A stretch of 64,000 bases of DNA from Cupriavidus sp. WKF15 (GTDB lineage Bacteria > Pseudomonadota > Gammaproteobacteria > Burkholderiales > Burkholderiaceae), in assembly GCF_029278605.1 (NCBI RefSeq), contig NZ_CP119572.1, positions 558,001-622,000 of the forward strand, read 5' to 3'. Under the pieces are notes generated by a model. The model was given only the letters and a program-made list of their open reading frames with translations, did no database searches and was not told where the DNA came from. Shown in pieces: positions 18,946 to 27,508 of this stretch (the first letter of the stretch is position 1; every line of letters starts with the position of its first letter). The position numbers and the translations under genes were made by a program.

Positions 18946-19416
18946 ATGGCCCCCCGTCCCCCGCTTTCCCTGAAGGCCCGTGCCGTGGGCTACCTGTCGC
19001 GCCGCGAGCATAGCCGGGCCGAGCTTGCGCGCAAGCTGGCGCCGCACGCGGAATCGCCCGAGCAGCTTGAACAGTTGCTCGACGCCCTCGAACGCGAGAA
19101 CTGGCTGTCCAACGAGCGTTTTGCCGACAGCCTGCTGCACCGGCGTGGCAGCCGCTACGGCGCGGCGCGCGTGATGCAGGAAGCCAAGACCCACCAGCTT
19201 GGCAGCGAGCAACTGGGCGAACTGCAGCAGCGCCTGCGCGAGACCGAGCCCGAACGCGCACGCGAGGTCTGGCGCAAGCGCTTTGGCGCCCCGCCCGCCA
19301 CGCCGGAAGAGCGCGCCAAGCAGATCCGTTTCATGATGGCGCGCGGTTTTTCGCGCTCGGTGATCGGCAAGGTCATCCAGGGCGCGGAGGACGAGCTTCC
19401 CGACGATATGGAATGA
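18946..19416 (+). CDS. recX: Regulatory protein RecX
   Basis: Inhibitor of RecA filament growth. A 156-aa mostly helical protein with the typical YLSRREHSRAELARKL opening, the LSNERFADSLLHRRGSRYGAARV segment and the closing MMARGFSRSVIGKVI. I chose the ATG at 18946 because family homology begins just after it. It lies behind the recA terminator, so it is probably made by read-through or from a weak own promoter, which keeps RecX well below RecA. Confidence 0.94.
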   Translation: MAPRPPLSLKARAVGYLSRREHSRAELARKLAPHAESPEQLEQLLDALERENWLSNERFADSLLHRRGSRYGAARVMQEAKTHQLGSEQLGELQQRLRETEPERAREVWRKRFGAPPATPEERAKQIRFMMARGFSRSVIGKVIQGAEDELPDDME

Positions 19417-19699
19417 GCCTGCCGGGCCGCGAGGCGGGGCGGATTGCAGGCGAATACCAGTACTGCCTACAGGTGTATTCGGGCGTATGCCGGGCTGGTC
19501 GCGCGGCGGGTCCGGCACCGGACGGGACATATATGGCGGGTATTCGCCGGTTCTCAGTTCCGGTCGACCGACAATCGGGGGCCGACAACTGGCGCATGCG
19601 GATGTTCCCGGGCAAACCGGCACGGCATGTTAAACTCTTCCGGTTTTTCGGCGCCGCTGCCCTGGCGCGGTACCTTGCCCCCGTATTCCCAGCCTGGCC

Positions 19700-20374
19700 A
19701 TGCCTCTTTCCCAGCCCGTCAACCGCTCCCTGCGCCATACCCGTGCCATTACGGCCCAGGCTTACCTCAGGGAAGACGGCTTGTGGGATATCGAGGTGCG
19801 CCTGACCGACACCAAGCCGCGTGATATTGCCCTGGCGGGTGGCCGCGTCCGTCCGGTCGGCCAGCCACTGCACGATCTGTGGCTGCGCGTGACGATCGAC
19901 GAGCAACTGACCGTGCTGGACGCGGAAGCCTGCTCCGATTGGGTGCCCTATCCGACGCATTGTGACCAGATTGGTCCGGCTTACCGCAAGCTGATCGGGC
20001 TGAACCTGCGCAAGGGCTTCCGCAAGGCGGTACGCGAGCGCCTGTCCGGTATCGAGGGTTGCTCGCACCTTACCGAAGCGGCCGGCGTGCTGCCGAGCGC
20101 CGCGATCCAGGCATTTGCCGGAGAAGTCATCAGCATTCGCGATGGCGCCGACGATGATCCCAATCCCGAACCTCCTTACCAGTTGAACGGCTGCCACGCG
20201 CTGCGCTTCGACGGCGAGGTGGTCCGGGAGTTTTACCCCCGCTGGTATGGTCACCAGCCGAAGCCCAAGGTTCGGGCCGAGGCGGAGCAGGCCGCTGCGA
20301 ACACGCCTCAGGCGCAAGCGGCAGCCGGCAACGGCAATGTTCCGTACGACCGGCCAACCGGCACTTCCGGCTGA
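19700..20374 (+). CDS. DUF2889 family protein
   Basis: A 224-aa soluble protein starting MPLSQPVNRSLRHTRAITAQAYLREDGLWDIEVRLTD in style with DUF2889, a family of unknown function. Conserved Cys and His (CSDWVPYPTHC, GCSHL) cluster in the centre, which could bind a metal. The C-terminal 40 residues are Ala/Gln/Pro-rich. The position after recX and before sucC is common in this group of bacteria. The preceding 283 bases hold no recognisable gene. Confidence 0.82.
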   Translation: MPLSQPVNRSLRHTRAITAQAYLREDGLWDIEVRLTDTKPRDIALAGGRVRPVGQPLHDLWLRVTIDEQLTVLDAEACSDWVPYPTHCDQIGPAYRKLIGLNLRKGFRKAVRERLSGIEGCSHLTEAAGVLPSAAIQAFAGEVISIRDGADDDPNPEPPYQLNGCHALRFDGEVVREFYPRWYGHQPKPKVRAEAEQAAANTPQAQAAAGNGNVPYDRPTGTSG

Positions 20375-20461
20375 TCCTCAGGATCGGCCACGGACGAGAG
20401 AGTTCGTCTTCTTTCAGATTCTTCCCTTCTACCTTTTACGCCTACCCGAAAGGAAACACGC

Positions 20462-21631
20462 ATGAATATCCATGAGTACCAAGGCAAGGAAATCCTGCGC
20501 AAATACAATGTGCCGGTTCCGCGCGGCATCCCCGCGTTCTCGGTTGCCGAGGCCCTGAAGGCCGCAGAAGAGCTTGGCGGCCCGGTTTGGGTGGTCAAGG
20601 CGCAGATTCATGCGGGTGGCCGCGGCAAGGGCGGCGGCGTGAAGGTTGCCAAGAGCATCGACGACGTCAAGACCTACGCCACCAACATCCTGGGCATGCA
20701 GCTGGTCACGCACCAGACCGGTCCGGAGGGCAAGAAGGTCAACCGCCTGCTGATCGAAGAAGGCGCCGACATCAAGAAGGAACTGTACGTTTCGCTGGTG
20801 GTGGACCGCGTTTCGCAGAAGATCGCCCTGATGGCCTCGAGCGAAGGCGGCATGGACATCGAGGAAGTCGCTGCCCACAGCCCGGAAAAGATCCACACGC
20901 TGATCATCGAGCCGTCGACCGGCCTGACCGACGCTGACGCCGACGACATCGCGCGCAAGATCGGCATTCCCGACGCGAGCATTGCGCAAGCCCGCCAGGC
21001 CCTGCAAGGCCTGTACAAGGCGTTCTACGACACCGACGCTTCGCTGGCCGAAATCAACCCGCTGATCCTGACCGGCGAAGGCAAGGTCATCGCGCTGGAC
21101 GCCAAGTTCAACTTCGACTCGAACGCGCTGTTCCGTCATCCGGAAATCGTCGCCTACCGCGACCTGGATGAAGAAGACGCCAACGAAATCGAAGCCTCGA
21201 AGTTCGACCTGGCCTACATCTCGCTGGACGGCAACATCGGCTGCCTGGTGAACGGCGCCGGCCTGGCCATGGCCACCATGGACACCATCAAGCTGTTCGG
21301 CGGCGAGCCGGCCAACTTCCTCGACGTGGGCGGCGGTGCCACCACCGAGAAGGTGACCGAAGCCTTCAAGCTGATGCTGAAGAACCCGAACGTGCAGGCC
21401 ATCCTGGTCAACATCTTCGGCGGCATCATGCGCTGCGACGTGATCGCCGAAGGCGTGATCTCCGCTTCCAAGGCCGTGCACCTGACGGTGCCGCTGGTCG
21501 TGCGCATGAAGGGCACCAACGAAGAACTGGGCCGCAAGATGCTGGCTGACTCGGGCCTGCCGATCATCTCGGCGGACACGATGGAAGAAGCCGCCCAGAA
21601 GGTCGTGGCCGCTGCCGCCGGCAAGAAGTAA
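20462..21631 (+). CDS. sucC: Succinate-CoA ligase (ADP-forming) beta subunit
   Basis: TCA-cycle enzyme subunit that binds nucleotide through an ATP-grasp fold and supplies part of the active site. It begins [22 protein letters not shown] and contains [19 protein letters not shown] and GGATTEKV. Length 389 aa is normal. AAGGAAAC lies just before the ATG. Co-directional with sucD, 87 bases apart. Confidence 0.98.
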   Translation: MNIHEYQGKEILRKYNVPVPRGIPAFSVAEALKAAEELGGPVWVVKAQIHAGGRGKGGGVKVAKSIDDVKTYATNILGMQLVTHQTGPEGKKVNRLLIEEGADIKKELYVSLVVDRVSQKIALMASSEGGMDIEEVAAHSPEKIHTLIIEPSTGLTDADADDIARKIGIPDASIAQARQALQGLYKAFYDTDASLAEINPLILTGEGKVIALDAKFNFDSNALFRHPEIVAYRDLDEEDANEIEASKFDLAYISLDGNIGCLVNGAGLAMATMDTIKLFGGEPANFLDVGGGATTEKVTEAFKLMLKNPNVQAILVNIFGGIMRCDVIAEGVISASKAVHLTVPLVVRMKGTNEELGRKMLADSGLPIISADTMEEAAQKVVAAAAGKK

Positions 21632-21663
21632 GCCGGGCGCCGTTACCAATACAAGCGAACTTG

Positions 21664-21695
21664 GGCAGCGCGCGTGGCTCCGTGCCCGCGCTGCC
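21664..21695 (+). other. Intercistronic hairpin between sucC and sucD
   Basis: A 9-bp perfect stem (GGCAGCGCG with CGCGCTGCC) around a 14-base loop, without a T-run. It could serve as an RNA-processing or stability element rather than a terminator. Confidence 0.45.
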
Positions 21696-21718
21696 AGAGT
21701 CAAGCAAAGGACTAAAGC

Positions 21719-22600
21719 ATGTCGATTCTGATCAACAAAGACACCAAGGTCATCACCCAGGGCATCACCGGCAAGACCGGCCAGTTCCACACCCGTGGCT
21801 GCCGTGACTACGCCAATGGCAAGAACTGCTTCGTCGCAGGCGTGAACCCGAAGAAGGCCGGCGAAGACTTCGAAGGCATTCCCATCTACGCCAGCGTGAA
21901 GGATGCCAAGGCCCAGACCGGCGCCACCGTTTCCGTCATCTACGTGCCGCCCGCAGGCGCCGCTGCCGCCATCTGGGAGGCCGTTGACGCCGACCTGGAC
22001 CTGGTGGTCTGCATCACCGAAGGCATCCCCGTGCGCGACATGATGGAAGTCAAGGACCGCATGCGCCGCGAGAACAAGAAGACCCTGCTGCTGGGACCGA
22101 ACTGCCCGGGCCTGATCACGCCGGACGAAATCAAGATCGGCATCATGCCGGGTCACATCCACCGCAAGGGCCGCATCGGCGTGGTGTCGCGCTCGGGCAC
22201 GCTGACGTACGAAGCCGTGGGCCAGCTGACCGCGCTAGGTCTGGGCCAGTCGTCGGCTGTCGGTATCGGTGGCGACCCGATCAACGGCCTGAAGCACATC
22301 GACGTCATGAAGATGTTCAACGACGATCCGGAAACGGACGCCGTGGTCATGATCGGCGAGATCGGCGGTCCGGACGAAGCCAATGCGGCCAACTGGATCA
22401 AGGACAACATGAAGAAGCCGGTGGTTGGCTTCATCGCTGGCGTGACCGCGCCTCCGGGCAAGCGCATGGGCCACGCCGGCGCGCTGATCTCGGGCGGTGC
22501 CGACACTGCCCAGGCCAAGCTGGAAATCATGGAAGCCTGCGGTATCAAGGTCACCAAGAACCCGTCCGAGATGGGCCGCCTGCTGAAGGCAATGCTGTAA
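21719..22600 (+). CDS. sucD: Succinate-CoA ligase alpha subunit
   Basis: The CoA-binding subunit of succinyl-CoA synthetase. The Rossmann-type N-terminus reads LINKDTKVITQGITGKTGQFHT. The phosphorylated His lies in GHAGALISGG near residue 247, and VSRSGTLTYE is also typical. Length 293 aa is normal. AAGGA stands eight bases before the ATG. Works as a heterodimer or heterotetramer with SucC. Confidence 0.98.
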   Translation: MSILINKDTKVITQGITGKTGQFHTRGCRDYANGKNCFVAGVNPKKAGEDFEGIPIYASVKDAKAQTGATVSVIYVPPAGAAAAIWEAVDADLDLVVCITEGIPVRDMMEVKDRMRRENKKTLLLGPNCPGLITPDEIKIGIMPGHIHRKGRIGVVSRSGTLTYEAVGQLTALGLGQSSAVGIGGDPINGLKHIDVMKMFNDDPETDAVVMIGEIGGPDEANAANWIKDNMKKPVVGFIAGVTAPPGKRMGHAGALISGGADTAQAKLEIMEACGIKVTKNPSEMGRLLKAML

Positions 22601-22613
22601 GCAACACACCCGT

Positions 22614-22648
22614 GCCCTGTGCGTCATCAGGCGCGCAGGGCTCGTTTT
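22614..22648 (+). terminator. Terminator of the sucCD operon
   Basis: A 10-bp stem with one G-U pair (GCCCTGTGCG with CGCGCAGGGC), eight-base loop and a T-rich end (TCGTTTT), 13 bases after the sucD stop. Confidence 0.75.
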
Positions 22649-22870
22649 GAACTGCTTCGGCCCAGGTCGGAGTGGAATTGCCCCTGCCATGTGCGGGGGC
22701 AATGTCATTGTGGCGATGCGCTTCCTAGGGTATCTCCCGAGCCATTTGCCCGTGATTTGAAACCGAATCGAAAGGTTCGCACGATATACATGTCTGTTTC
22801 CACAGACAACCGAAACTGCCGCAGTCGGGCAGAGTCGGCTATATAGATAGAAACCTCGAGGAGCCTTGCC

Positions 22871-23566
22871 GTGGAACTGCTGTCTTCCACCACGTTCTGG
22901 ATTGCGTTGGGATCGATCATCCTGACCAACATCGTCCTGTCTGGCGACAACGCGGTGGTCATCGCGCTCGCCTCGCGCAACCTGCCGCCCGCGCAGCAGA
23001 AGAAGGCCATCTTCTGGGGCAGCGCCGCCGCCATCATCATGCGGGTGGTGCTGACCGTGGCAGCCGTCAAGCTGCTGAGCCTGCCGTACCTGAAGATCAT
23101 CGGTGCCGTGCTGCTGGTCTACATCGGCGTGCAGTTGCTCAACGGCGACGACGACGAGGAAGGCCACGATGCCAAGGACAATATCTGGGCGGCCATCCGC
23201 ACCATCCTGATCGCCGACCTGGTGATGTCGCTGGACAACGTGGTGGCCGTGGCCGCCGCGGCGCAGAAGGGTCCCGAGGGCAGCCAGCTGATGCTGCTGA
23301 TTCTGGGCCTGGGCCTGTCGATTCCGCTGATCGTGTTCGGCAGCACGCTGCTGCTCAAGGTCATGGAACGCTTCCCGGTCATCATCGTGCTGGGCGCCGC
23401 GTTGCTGGGCTACCTGGCGGGTGAAATGCTGGTGAGCGATCCGGTGGACGCCGCGTGGTTTGAAGTCAATGTGCCGCATGCCCACCTGGTGTTCGGTATT
23501 GCCGGGGCGATCCTGGTGGTGTTGGTCGGCAAGATGATGAGCCGCCGCGCTGCGCAGACGGCCTGA
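22871..23566 (+). CDS. TerC-family integral membrane protein
   Basis: A 231-aa inner-membrane protein with about seven hydrophobic helices. The duplicated acidic motif of the family is visible as LSGDNAVVIALA and MSLDNVVAVAA, whose Asp residues are thought to handle metal ions; some relatives export manganese. The start is GTG at 22871, set by GAGGAG seven bases upstream. It resembles the YjbE subgroup. The 270-base leader holds the sucD terminator and a second hairpin (ATTGCCCC with GGGGCAAT, about 22678-22704). I looked there for a manganese riboswitch and did not see one. Confidence 0.9.
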   Translation: MELLSSTTFWIALGSIILTNIVLSGDNAVVIALASRNLPPAQQKKAIFWGSAAAIIMRVVLTVAAVKLLSLPYLKIIGAVLLVYIGVQLLNGDDDEEGHDAKDNIWAAIRTILIADLVMSLDNVVAVAAAAQKGPEGSQLMLLILGLGLSIPLIVFGSTLLLKVMERFPVIIVLGAALLGYLAGEMLVSDPVDAAWFEVNVPHAHLVFGIAGAILVVLVGKMMSRRAAQTA

Positions 23567-23592
23567 CGAAGCGTTTTCAACGCCTCATAGTG

Positions 23593-23623
23593 AAGGGCAG
23601 CCCGCGTGGCTGCCCTTTCTGTT
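23593..23623 (+). terminator. Terminator after the TerC-family gene
   Basis: A 10-bp perfect stem AAGGGCAGCC with a five-base loop, followed by TTCTGTT. It lies 27 bases after the stop codon. Confidence 0.82.
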
Positions 23624-23881
23624 GATGGTGGACGGCAGATGCGGAGCTAACTCATGTGAGTTATCGCACATTTTGTCGGCCGGGCAGGAGACATTGGGAG
23701 AGAACTGACAATTTTTGGCGATGAGGCATTGAGGCGCGATTGCGGGGTGACGAAATTTGTCGCTTCTCCCCCTGATCGTGGGGTATCACCCCCTGGCACG
23801 GTCTCTGCTCTATCCTCCCCGCACTTCACAAATCGAAGACGTGCAGTGCATCAACCTAAAATCTCTTCGAGGGGTCATCTC
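23624..23881. other. pilA upstream region
   Basis: About 260 bases between the terC terminator and pilA. It contains the sigma-54-type promoter listed separately and an AT-richer upstream part (TGTGAGTTATCGCACATTTT region near 23655-23674) that could hold activator sites such as those for PilR. I see no gene here. Confidence 0.5.
23794..23809 (+). promoter_or_regulatory. Sigma-54 promoter of pilA
   Basis: TGGCACG-GTCT-CTGCT matches the -24/-12 consensus TGGCACG-N4-TTGCW with one mismatch. The GG and GC dinucleotides have the required spacing. It lies about 75 bases upstream of the pilin start. Sigma-54 control of pilin genes through PilSR is established in Pseudomonas; here it is an inference from the site. 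Confidence 0.75.
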
Positions 23882-24349
23882 ATGCAACGGGTACAACAAA
23901 TGAAGAAGCTGGGCCGTCGGGTTCAGAAGGGCTTTACGCTGATCGAACTGATGATCGTGGTGGCGATCATTGGTATTTTGGCGGCGATCGCAATTCCGCA
24001 GTATCAGGACTACGTTACCCGTTCACGCTGGAGCGACAATATCACCTCCGTTTCCACGCTTAAGATGGCGGTTGCGGAGTGTCTTCAAAATAACAGCGGG
24101 GCTCTGGGCTCGTGCGATACCGTAGCCAAGCTCACTAATACCGTGGGTTATCCTGGTATTCAAAACCCGGTCAATGGCACTGTGGCGTTGACCGCTGCGA
24201 CTGCAGCAATTGTTGTTACTGGTGCTGGGGCATTGGCTGCACCGGGATGTACGGTAACGCTGACGCCTACCGTTGGCACCAACGCTGTGACGTGGGCTGG
24301 GGTTACTGGTGGCGCGGCTGCCTGCACTAAGTCGCAGACTGGCATCTAA
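23882..24349 (+). CDS. pilA: Type IV pilin major subunit PilA
   Basis: Structural subunit of type IV pili. The prepilin peptidase site [14 protein letters not shown] is perfect, with Glu5 of the mature protein present, followed by the long hydrophobic N-terminal helix. I chose the ATG at 23882 because AGGGG lies eight bases upstream, giving a 17-residue leader; a second ATG at 23900 would give 11. The mature part is about 138 residues with four Cys, the last pair enclosing a C-terminal loop. Two 60-base stretches counted by eye are near 52% GC, below the neighbours. The oligosaccharyltransferase gene downstream suggests the pilin is glycosylated. Confidence 0.93.
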   Translation: MQRVQQMKKLGRRVQKGFTLIELMIVVAIIGILAAIAIPQYQDYVTRSRWSDNITSVSTLKMAVAECLQNNSGALGSCDTVAKLTNTVGYPGIQNPVNGTVALTAATAAIVVTGAGALAAPGCTVTLTPTVGTNAVTWAGVTGGAAACTKSQTGI

Positions 24350-24369
24350 ACTTAGTGCGGCTTGGATTT

Positions 24370-24391
24370 AGGCGCCTTCGGGCGCCTTTTT
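24370..24391 (+). terminator. Terminator after pilA
   Basis: The compact stem GGCGCC-TTCG-GGCGCC followed by five T residues, 21 bases after the pilA stop. It separates the highly expressed pilin from the ligase gene that follows. Confidence 0.9.
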
Positions 24392-24435
24392 GTTTGCGCG
24401 CACGCTATCATGCGCGTTTCCTCCGAACGCCACGC

Positions 24436-26232
24436 ATGCCGCCCTCCAGGACCGCCTTTGCCGCATCCGCCATCGCCCTGGCGACGGTAATTCCGCTGCT
24501 GGTCTCCCGACATACGCTTCCCCTTGCCACTTTCTATGGCGAATGGGCTGGGGCACTGACGTTTCTCATCGCCGCATTTGTCCTCGTCGACAGCAGGTCG
24601 AACCTGGCGGCGTCCAATAGGGGATCGATACCCTGGATAGCACTCCTCCCGCTCGGGCTCGTTGCTGTTGGGCTCGTCCAGGCAGCCGCGGGCTTAACTG
24701 ACCCGACCGGCAGTCGCCTGGCAACACAACTCACCCTTGCTTTCGGCGCAGCGGTCATGCTTGCGACGTGGCGCTACAGCCGGTGCGCATCGCCCGACCA
24801 GCGCCGCATCATGGCAGATGCCATTGCCACCGCCTGGCTCGTTGCCGGCCTCCTCGGCACGCTCGCACAGTGGGTGCAACTGTTCCACCTCGAACCTCAG
24901 GCCTTCGGCCTCGTCTCCTCCTACTTCTACGACAACAACCGCCGCCTCTGGGGCAACCTGAACCAGCCCAACCACCAGGCCACGGTGGAAGGCCTGGCGC
25001 TGGCCGCATCAGTATGGCTGGCCTCACGCGGCAGGCTGCGCTTCCCGGTGTGGCTGGTCGCCACGGTCTTGCTGGAAAGCGGCATCGTGCTATCCGGCTC
25101 GCGAACCGGCGTGCTGCATGTCGGGTTGGCTGCCATCTACGCATTGATCGCGGCATGGTTCGCACGTGACGCCCGACGCGATGCCGATCCGATGGCCAGG
25201 CCCACCGGCCTGGTCACGGCAGCCACCGTGATGGTGGTCATGCTGCTGGTCCTCCAGCCGGCCATCAAGGCGGCCGGCCAGGCCTTCGACTGGCGCCTGT
25301 TCGACACGATTGCCCAGCTGAGGGCCGAAGACCAGGTCTCCGCGCGCGGCGCCCTGTGGGCGCATGCCTGGGCGACGTTCCGCGCCCACCCCTGGCTCGG
25401 CGTAGGCTGGGGCGAATTCGGCTGGGCCCAGTTCCAGCAGTTGCCGCAGGTCGGCGTGAAGGTCGAGATGTCCCTTCATGCGCACAATGCCGTACTCGAC
25501 CTGCTGGCCAAGACCGGAATTCTCGGCACTGCGGGTGTGGCGCTGGCGCTTGCGGGATGGTTGTGGCGCGTGGTGCGTGTCCGGCTCTGGCAGGCAGACG
25601 GCGAGGAAAGGGCGCAGACCATCGTCGTTCTCGCGTGGCTTGCCATGCTGTGCGCGCATTCGATGCTCGAGTACCCGCTGCACTACCTGTACTTCTTCCT
25701 GCCGTTCTGCTTCATGCTGGGCTGGCTCGAGCCAGGTGGTTTCGGCCGCTGGCGCCTGCCAGGCTGGCTATCATTGGGATTGCTCGCCGGCTTCGCAGCG
25801 GTCAGCGCGATCGTGCTGGCTTCAATGTGGCAGGACTACCGGCGCGCCGAGGCCCGTGAATATGCGTCCCGCGAACGCCGCGCCACGCTGCCGATGCCAG
25901 CGTACTGGTTCCGTCAGTACGCGTCGGCCGATGTCGCCGAGCGTGCGGCCATCACGCCTGCCAATGCCGCGGACCTGCTGCCTTCGCATGTCGCCGCGGT
26001 GCATCTGCTGCCCACGCCCACGATGATTGCCCGCACGGCATGGCTGATGGCGCTGACTGGCGACAGCGCACAAGGCCGCGCATGGCTGGAGCGCTTGCGC
26101 TACTACTATCTCGGCGATGAGCCGGCACAGTATGCCGCGCTGGATCAGGCCTGCGGCGAGATCGCCGACTCGGCGCGGCCGCGCGAGTTCTGCCGATGGG
26201 TCCGCGAACAGGCGCGGCGTATGCCGGAGTAG
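24436..26232 (+). CDS. PglL-type protein O-oligosaccharyltransferase (Wzy_C family)
   Basis: A 598-aa inner-membrane protein with about a dozen helices in the N-terminal two thirds and a soluble C-terminal domain. The segment GNLNQPNHQATVEGLALA and the periplasmic loop with SLHAHNAVLDLLAKTGILG, containing the catalytic-type His, are hallmarks of PglL pilin glycosylation ligases. These transfer a lipid-linked glycan to Ser/Thr of pilins in the periplasm. I chose the ATG at 24436 (MPPSRTAFAASAIALA), since the upstream open frame runs through the pilA terminator. The position right after pilA supports pilin as a substrate. An O-antigen ligase is the alternative. Confidence 0.85.
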   Translation: MPPSRTAFAASAIALATVIPLLVSRHTLPLATFYGEWAGALTFLIAAFVLVDSRSNLAASNRGSIPWIALLPLGLVAVGLVQAAAGLTDPTGSRLATQLTLAFGAAVMLATWRYSRCASPDQRRIMADAIATAWLVAGLLGTLAQWVQLFHLEPQAFGLVSSYFYDNNRRLWGNLNQPNHQATVEGLALAASVWLASRGRLRFPVWLVATVLLESGIVLSGSRTGVLHVGLAAIYALIAAWFARDARRDADPMARPTGLVTAATVMVVMLLVLQPAIKAAGQAFDWRLFDTIAQLRAEDQVSARGALWAHAWATFRAHPWLGVGWGEFGWAQFQQLPQVGVKVEMSLHAHNAVLDLLAKTGILGTAGVALALAGWLWRVVRVRLWQADGEERAQTIVVLAWLAMLCAHSMLEYPLHYLYFFLPFCFMLGWLEPGGFGRWRLPGWLSLGLLAGFAAVSAIVLASMWQDYRRAEAREYASRERRATLPMPAYWFRQYASADVAERAAITPANAADLLPSHVAAVHLLPTPTMIARTAWLMALTGDSAQGRAWLERLRYYYLGDEPAQYAALDQACGEIADSARPREFCRWVREQARRMPE

Positions 26233-26241
26233 GGTGGTCGA

Positions 26242-26772
26242 TCAGTAAGGCACCGCGTATCCCGGCGGCGGAGGCGGTGGATAGTAGTAATACGGCGCTA
26301 CCGGCCGGCGCGCAGTGTCGACGTGGCCATAGACCGGCACACGGTGGCCGCTGGCGTACATGCACTGCATATAGGCCGCATCGTACCGGTGTTGCGTGCC
26401 ATAGCCCGAATACGCCGCACTGCTTGTGCCCACCGCCGCGCCGGTCAACAGGCCGACACCGGCCCCCACGGCCGCACCTTCGCCACCGCCGAATGCCGCA
26501 CCGGCTGCCGCGCCCAGCGCGGTGCCGACGACGGTGCTGCCCACCGCGCTGGTATTGGCCGCCTGGGCCGAACTCACCCCGCCTACCTGCCCGAACGCGT
26601 ATTGGCGGCAGTTGCCGTCATCGGCCCGGAACTGGTCAAAGGATTTGCCAGTGCCAGGCAGCACCGTCACGGAAGGACCTGACGGCATCACGGCACAGGC
26701 GCCCAGCGTCAGCGTTGCCAGAGCCAGAACGACGCCGAGAGGGCGGCTGGCGCAGTGATCAGGTATCTTCAT
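26242..26772 (-). CDS. Glycine-zipper outer-membrane lipoprotein
   Basis: A 176-aa lipoprotein. The signal peptide ends in a lipobox LTLGAC with Cys26. The centre (about residues 70-115) is a glycine-zipper stretch rich in Gly/Ala (GTALGAAAGAAFGG, GAAVGAGVGLLTGAAVG), which can form membrane-spanning helical hairpins. The segment YMQCMYASGHRVP and a Tyr/Pro tail close the protein. Its ATG overlaps the stop of the upstream secreted-protein gene (ATGA), so the two are coupled. The role is probably structural in the envelope. It converges on the ligase gene with only nine bases between stops. Confidence 0.82.
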   Translation of the reverse strand: MKIPDHCASRPLGVVLALATLTLGACAVMPSGPSVTVLPGTGKSFDQFRADDGNCRQYAFGQVGGVSSAQAANTSAVGSTVVGTALGAAAGAAFGGGEGAAVGAGVGLLTGAAVGTSSAAYSGYGTQHRYDAAYMQCMYASGHRVPVYGHVDTARRPVAPYYYYPPPPPPGYAVPY

Positions 26773-27224
26773 GATGACATCCCCGGGGCAGGCTCCCGGG
26801 AGCTTGACGGAGGTTGTGCCGGCACCCTCTGCCAGCCGCCGGGACATGCGTGGATATACGGGTAGTAGCCTTCCGGCTGCTTGCAGTGGTACCACCATGC
26901 CTGGGCCGGTGCTTCGGGCGCGGCGCCTTCAGGTCCGGGCGCAGCGACCGGTCCGTCGGGACCCTGCTCGATGTATTGCGTTGGCGCCGCCGGTGCGCCC
27001 ATGACCGCGGGCGGATAGTAATACGGGTACGGATAGTAGCCATAGGGATAGCCGCCATACACGAATCCCGGGCCGAAATACACGCCCACGCCCACATGCC
27101 CACCGTGGTAATAGCCACCGTGGTAGTAGCCGCCGTGGTAGTAGGCCCGGCCGGCTAATGCCGCGCCGCTGGTGGTGATCGCCGCCAGAGCCAGTGCCAA
27201 CTGGCAAAGCTTGCGCCCGTTCAT
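26769..27224 (-). CDS. Secreted Gly/Tyr/His-rich protein
   Basis: A 151-aa protein with a signal peptide (MNGRKLCQLALALAAITTSGAALA). The mature N-terminus has three tandem YYHGG units, followed by a Tyr/Pro-rich low-complexity stretch. The C-terminal segment WWYHCKQPEGYYPYIHACPGGWQRVP looks like a small folded end with two Cys. I chose the Met at 27224, preceded by GGTGAG; longer frames upstream lack a signal peptide. Proteins of this layout are common in this bacterial group, with no assigned function. Coupled to the downstream glycine-zipper lipoprotein. Confidence 0.78.
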   Translation of the reverse strand: MNGRKLCQLALALAAITTSGAALAGRAYYHGGYYHGGYYHGGHVGVGVYFGPGFVYGGYPYGYYPYPYYYPPAVMGAPAAPTQYIEQGPDGPVAAPGPEGAAPEAPAQAWWYHCKQPEGYYPYIHACPGGWQRVPAQPPSSSREPAPGMSS

Positions 27225-27508
27225 CGAACTCACCCTAAGCAATTGCGCCAGGCTGTGCCGGCACTGCAGTGCCGCAGCCGGTCCGGCCATGCTGGCCTGA
27301 TTGATATTGAATACCAATTTACGCCCGCCAGTGGAAGGGCACGTTGTCGTGAAATGCGGCGTTACCTTTATTACGGCACGATGCGCCGGTCGTACACTGG
27401 TCCACGCGTGACGTAATGTATTTTGAATCAGACGTCTGAGCCCCACGCCGCTGAAAAATCCGCCTTCATTTTCGGCCTTCGCGGCGCAGTCGCGAAAATT
27501 GTAATAAA

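Noticed and set aside
22601..22870. A manganese (yybP-ykoY) riboswitch in front of the TerC-family gene
   Set aside because: TerC genes often have one, but I could not find the conserved core; only a terminator and one plain hairpin are present.
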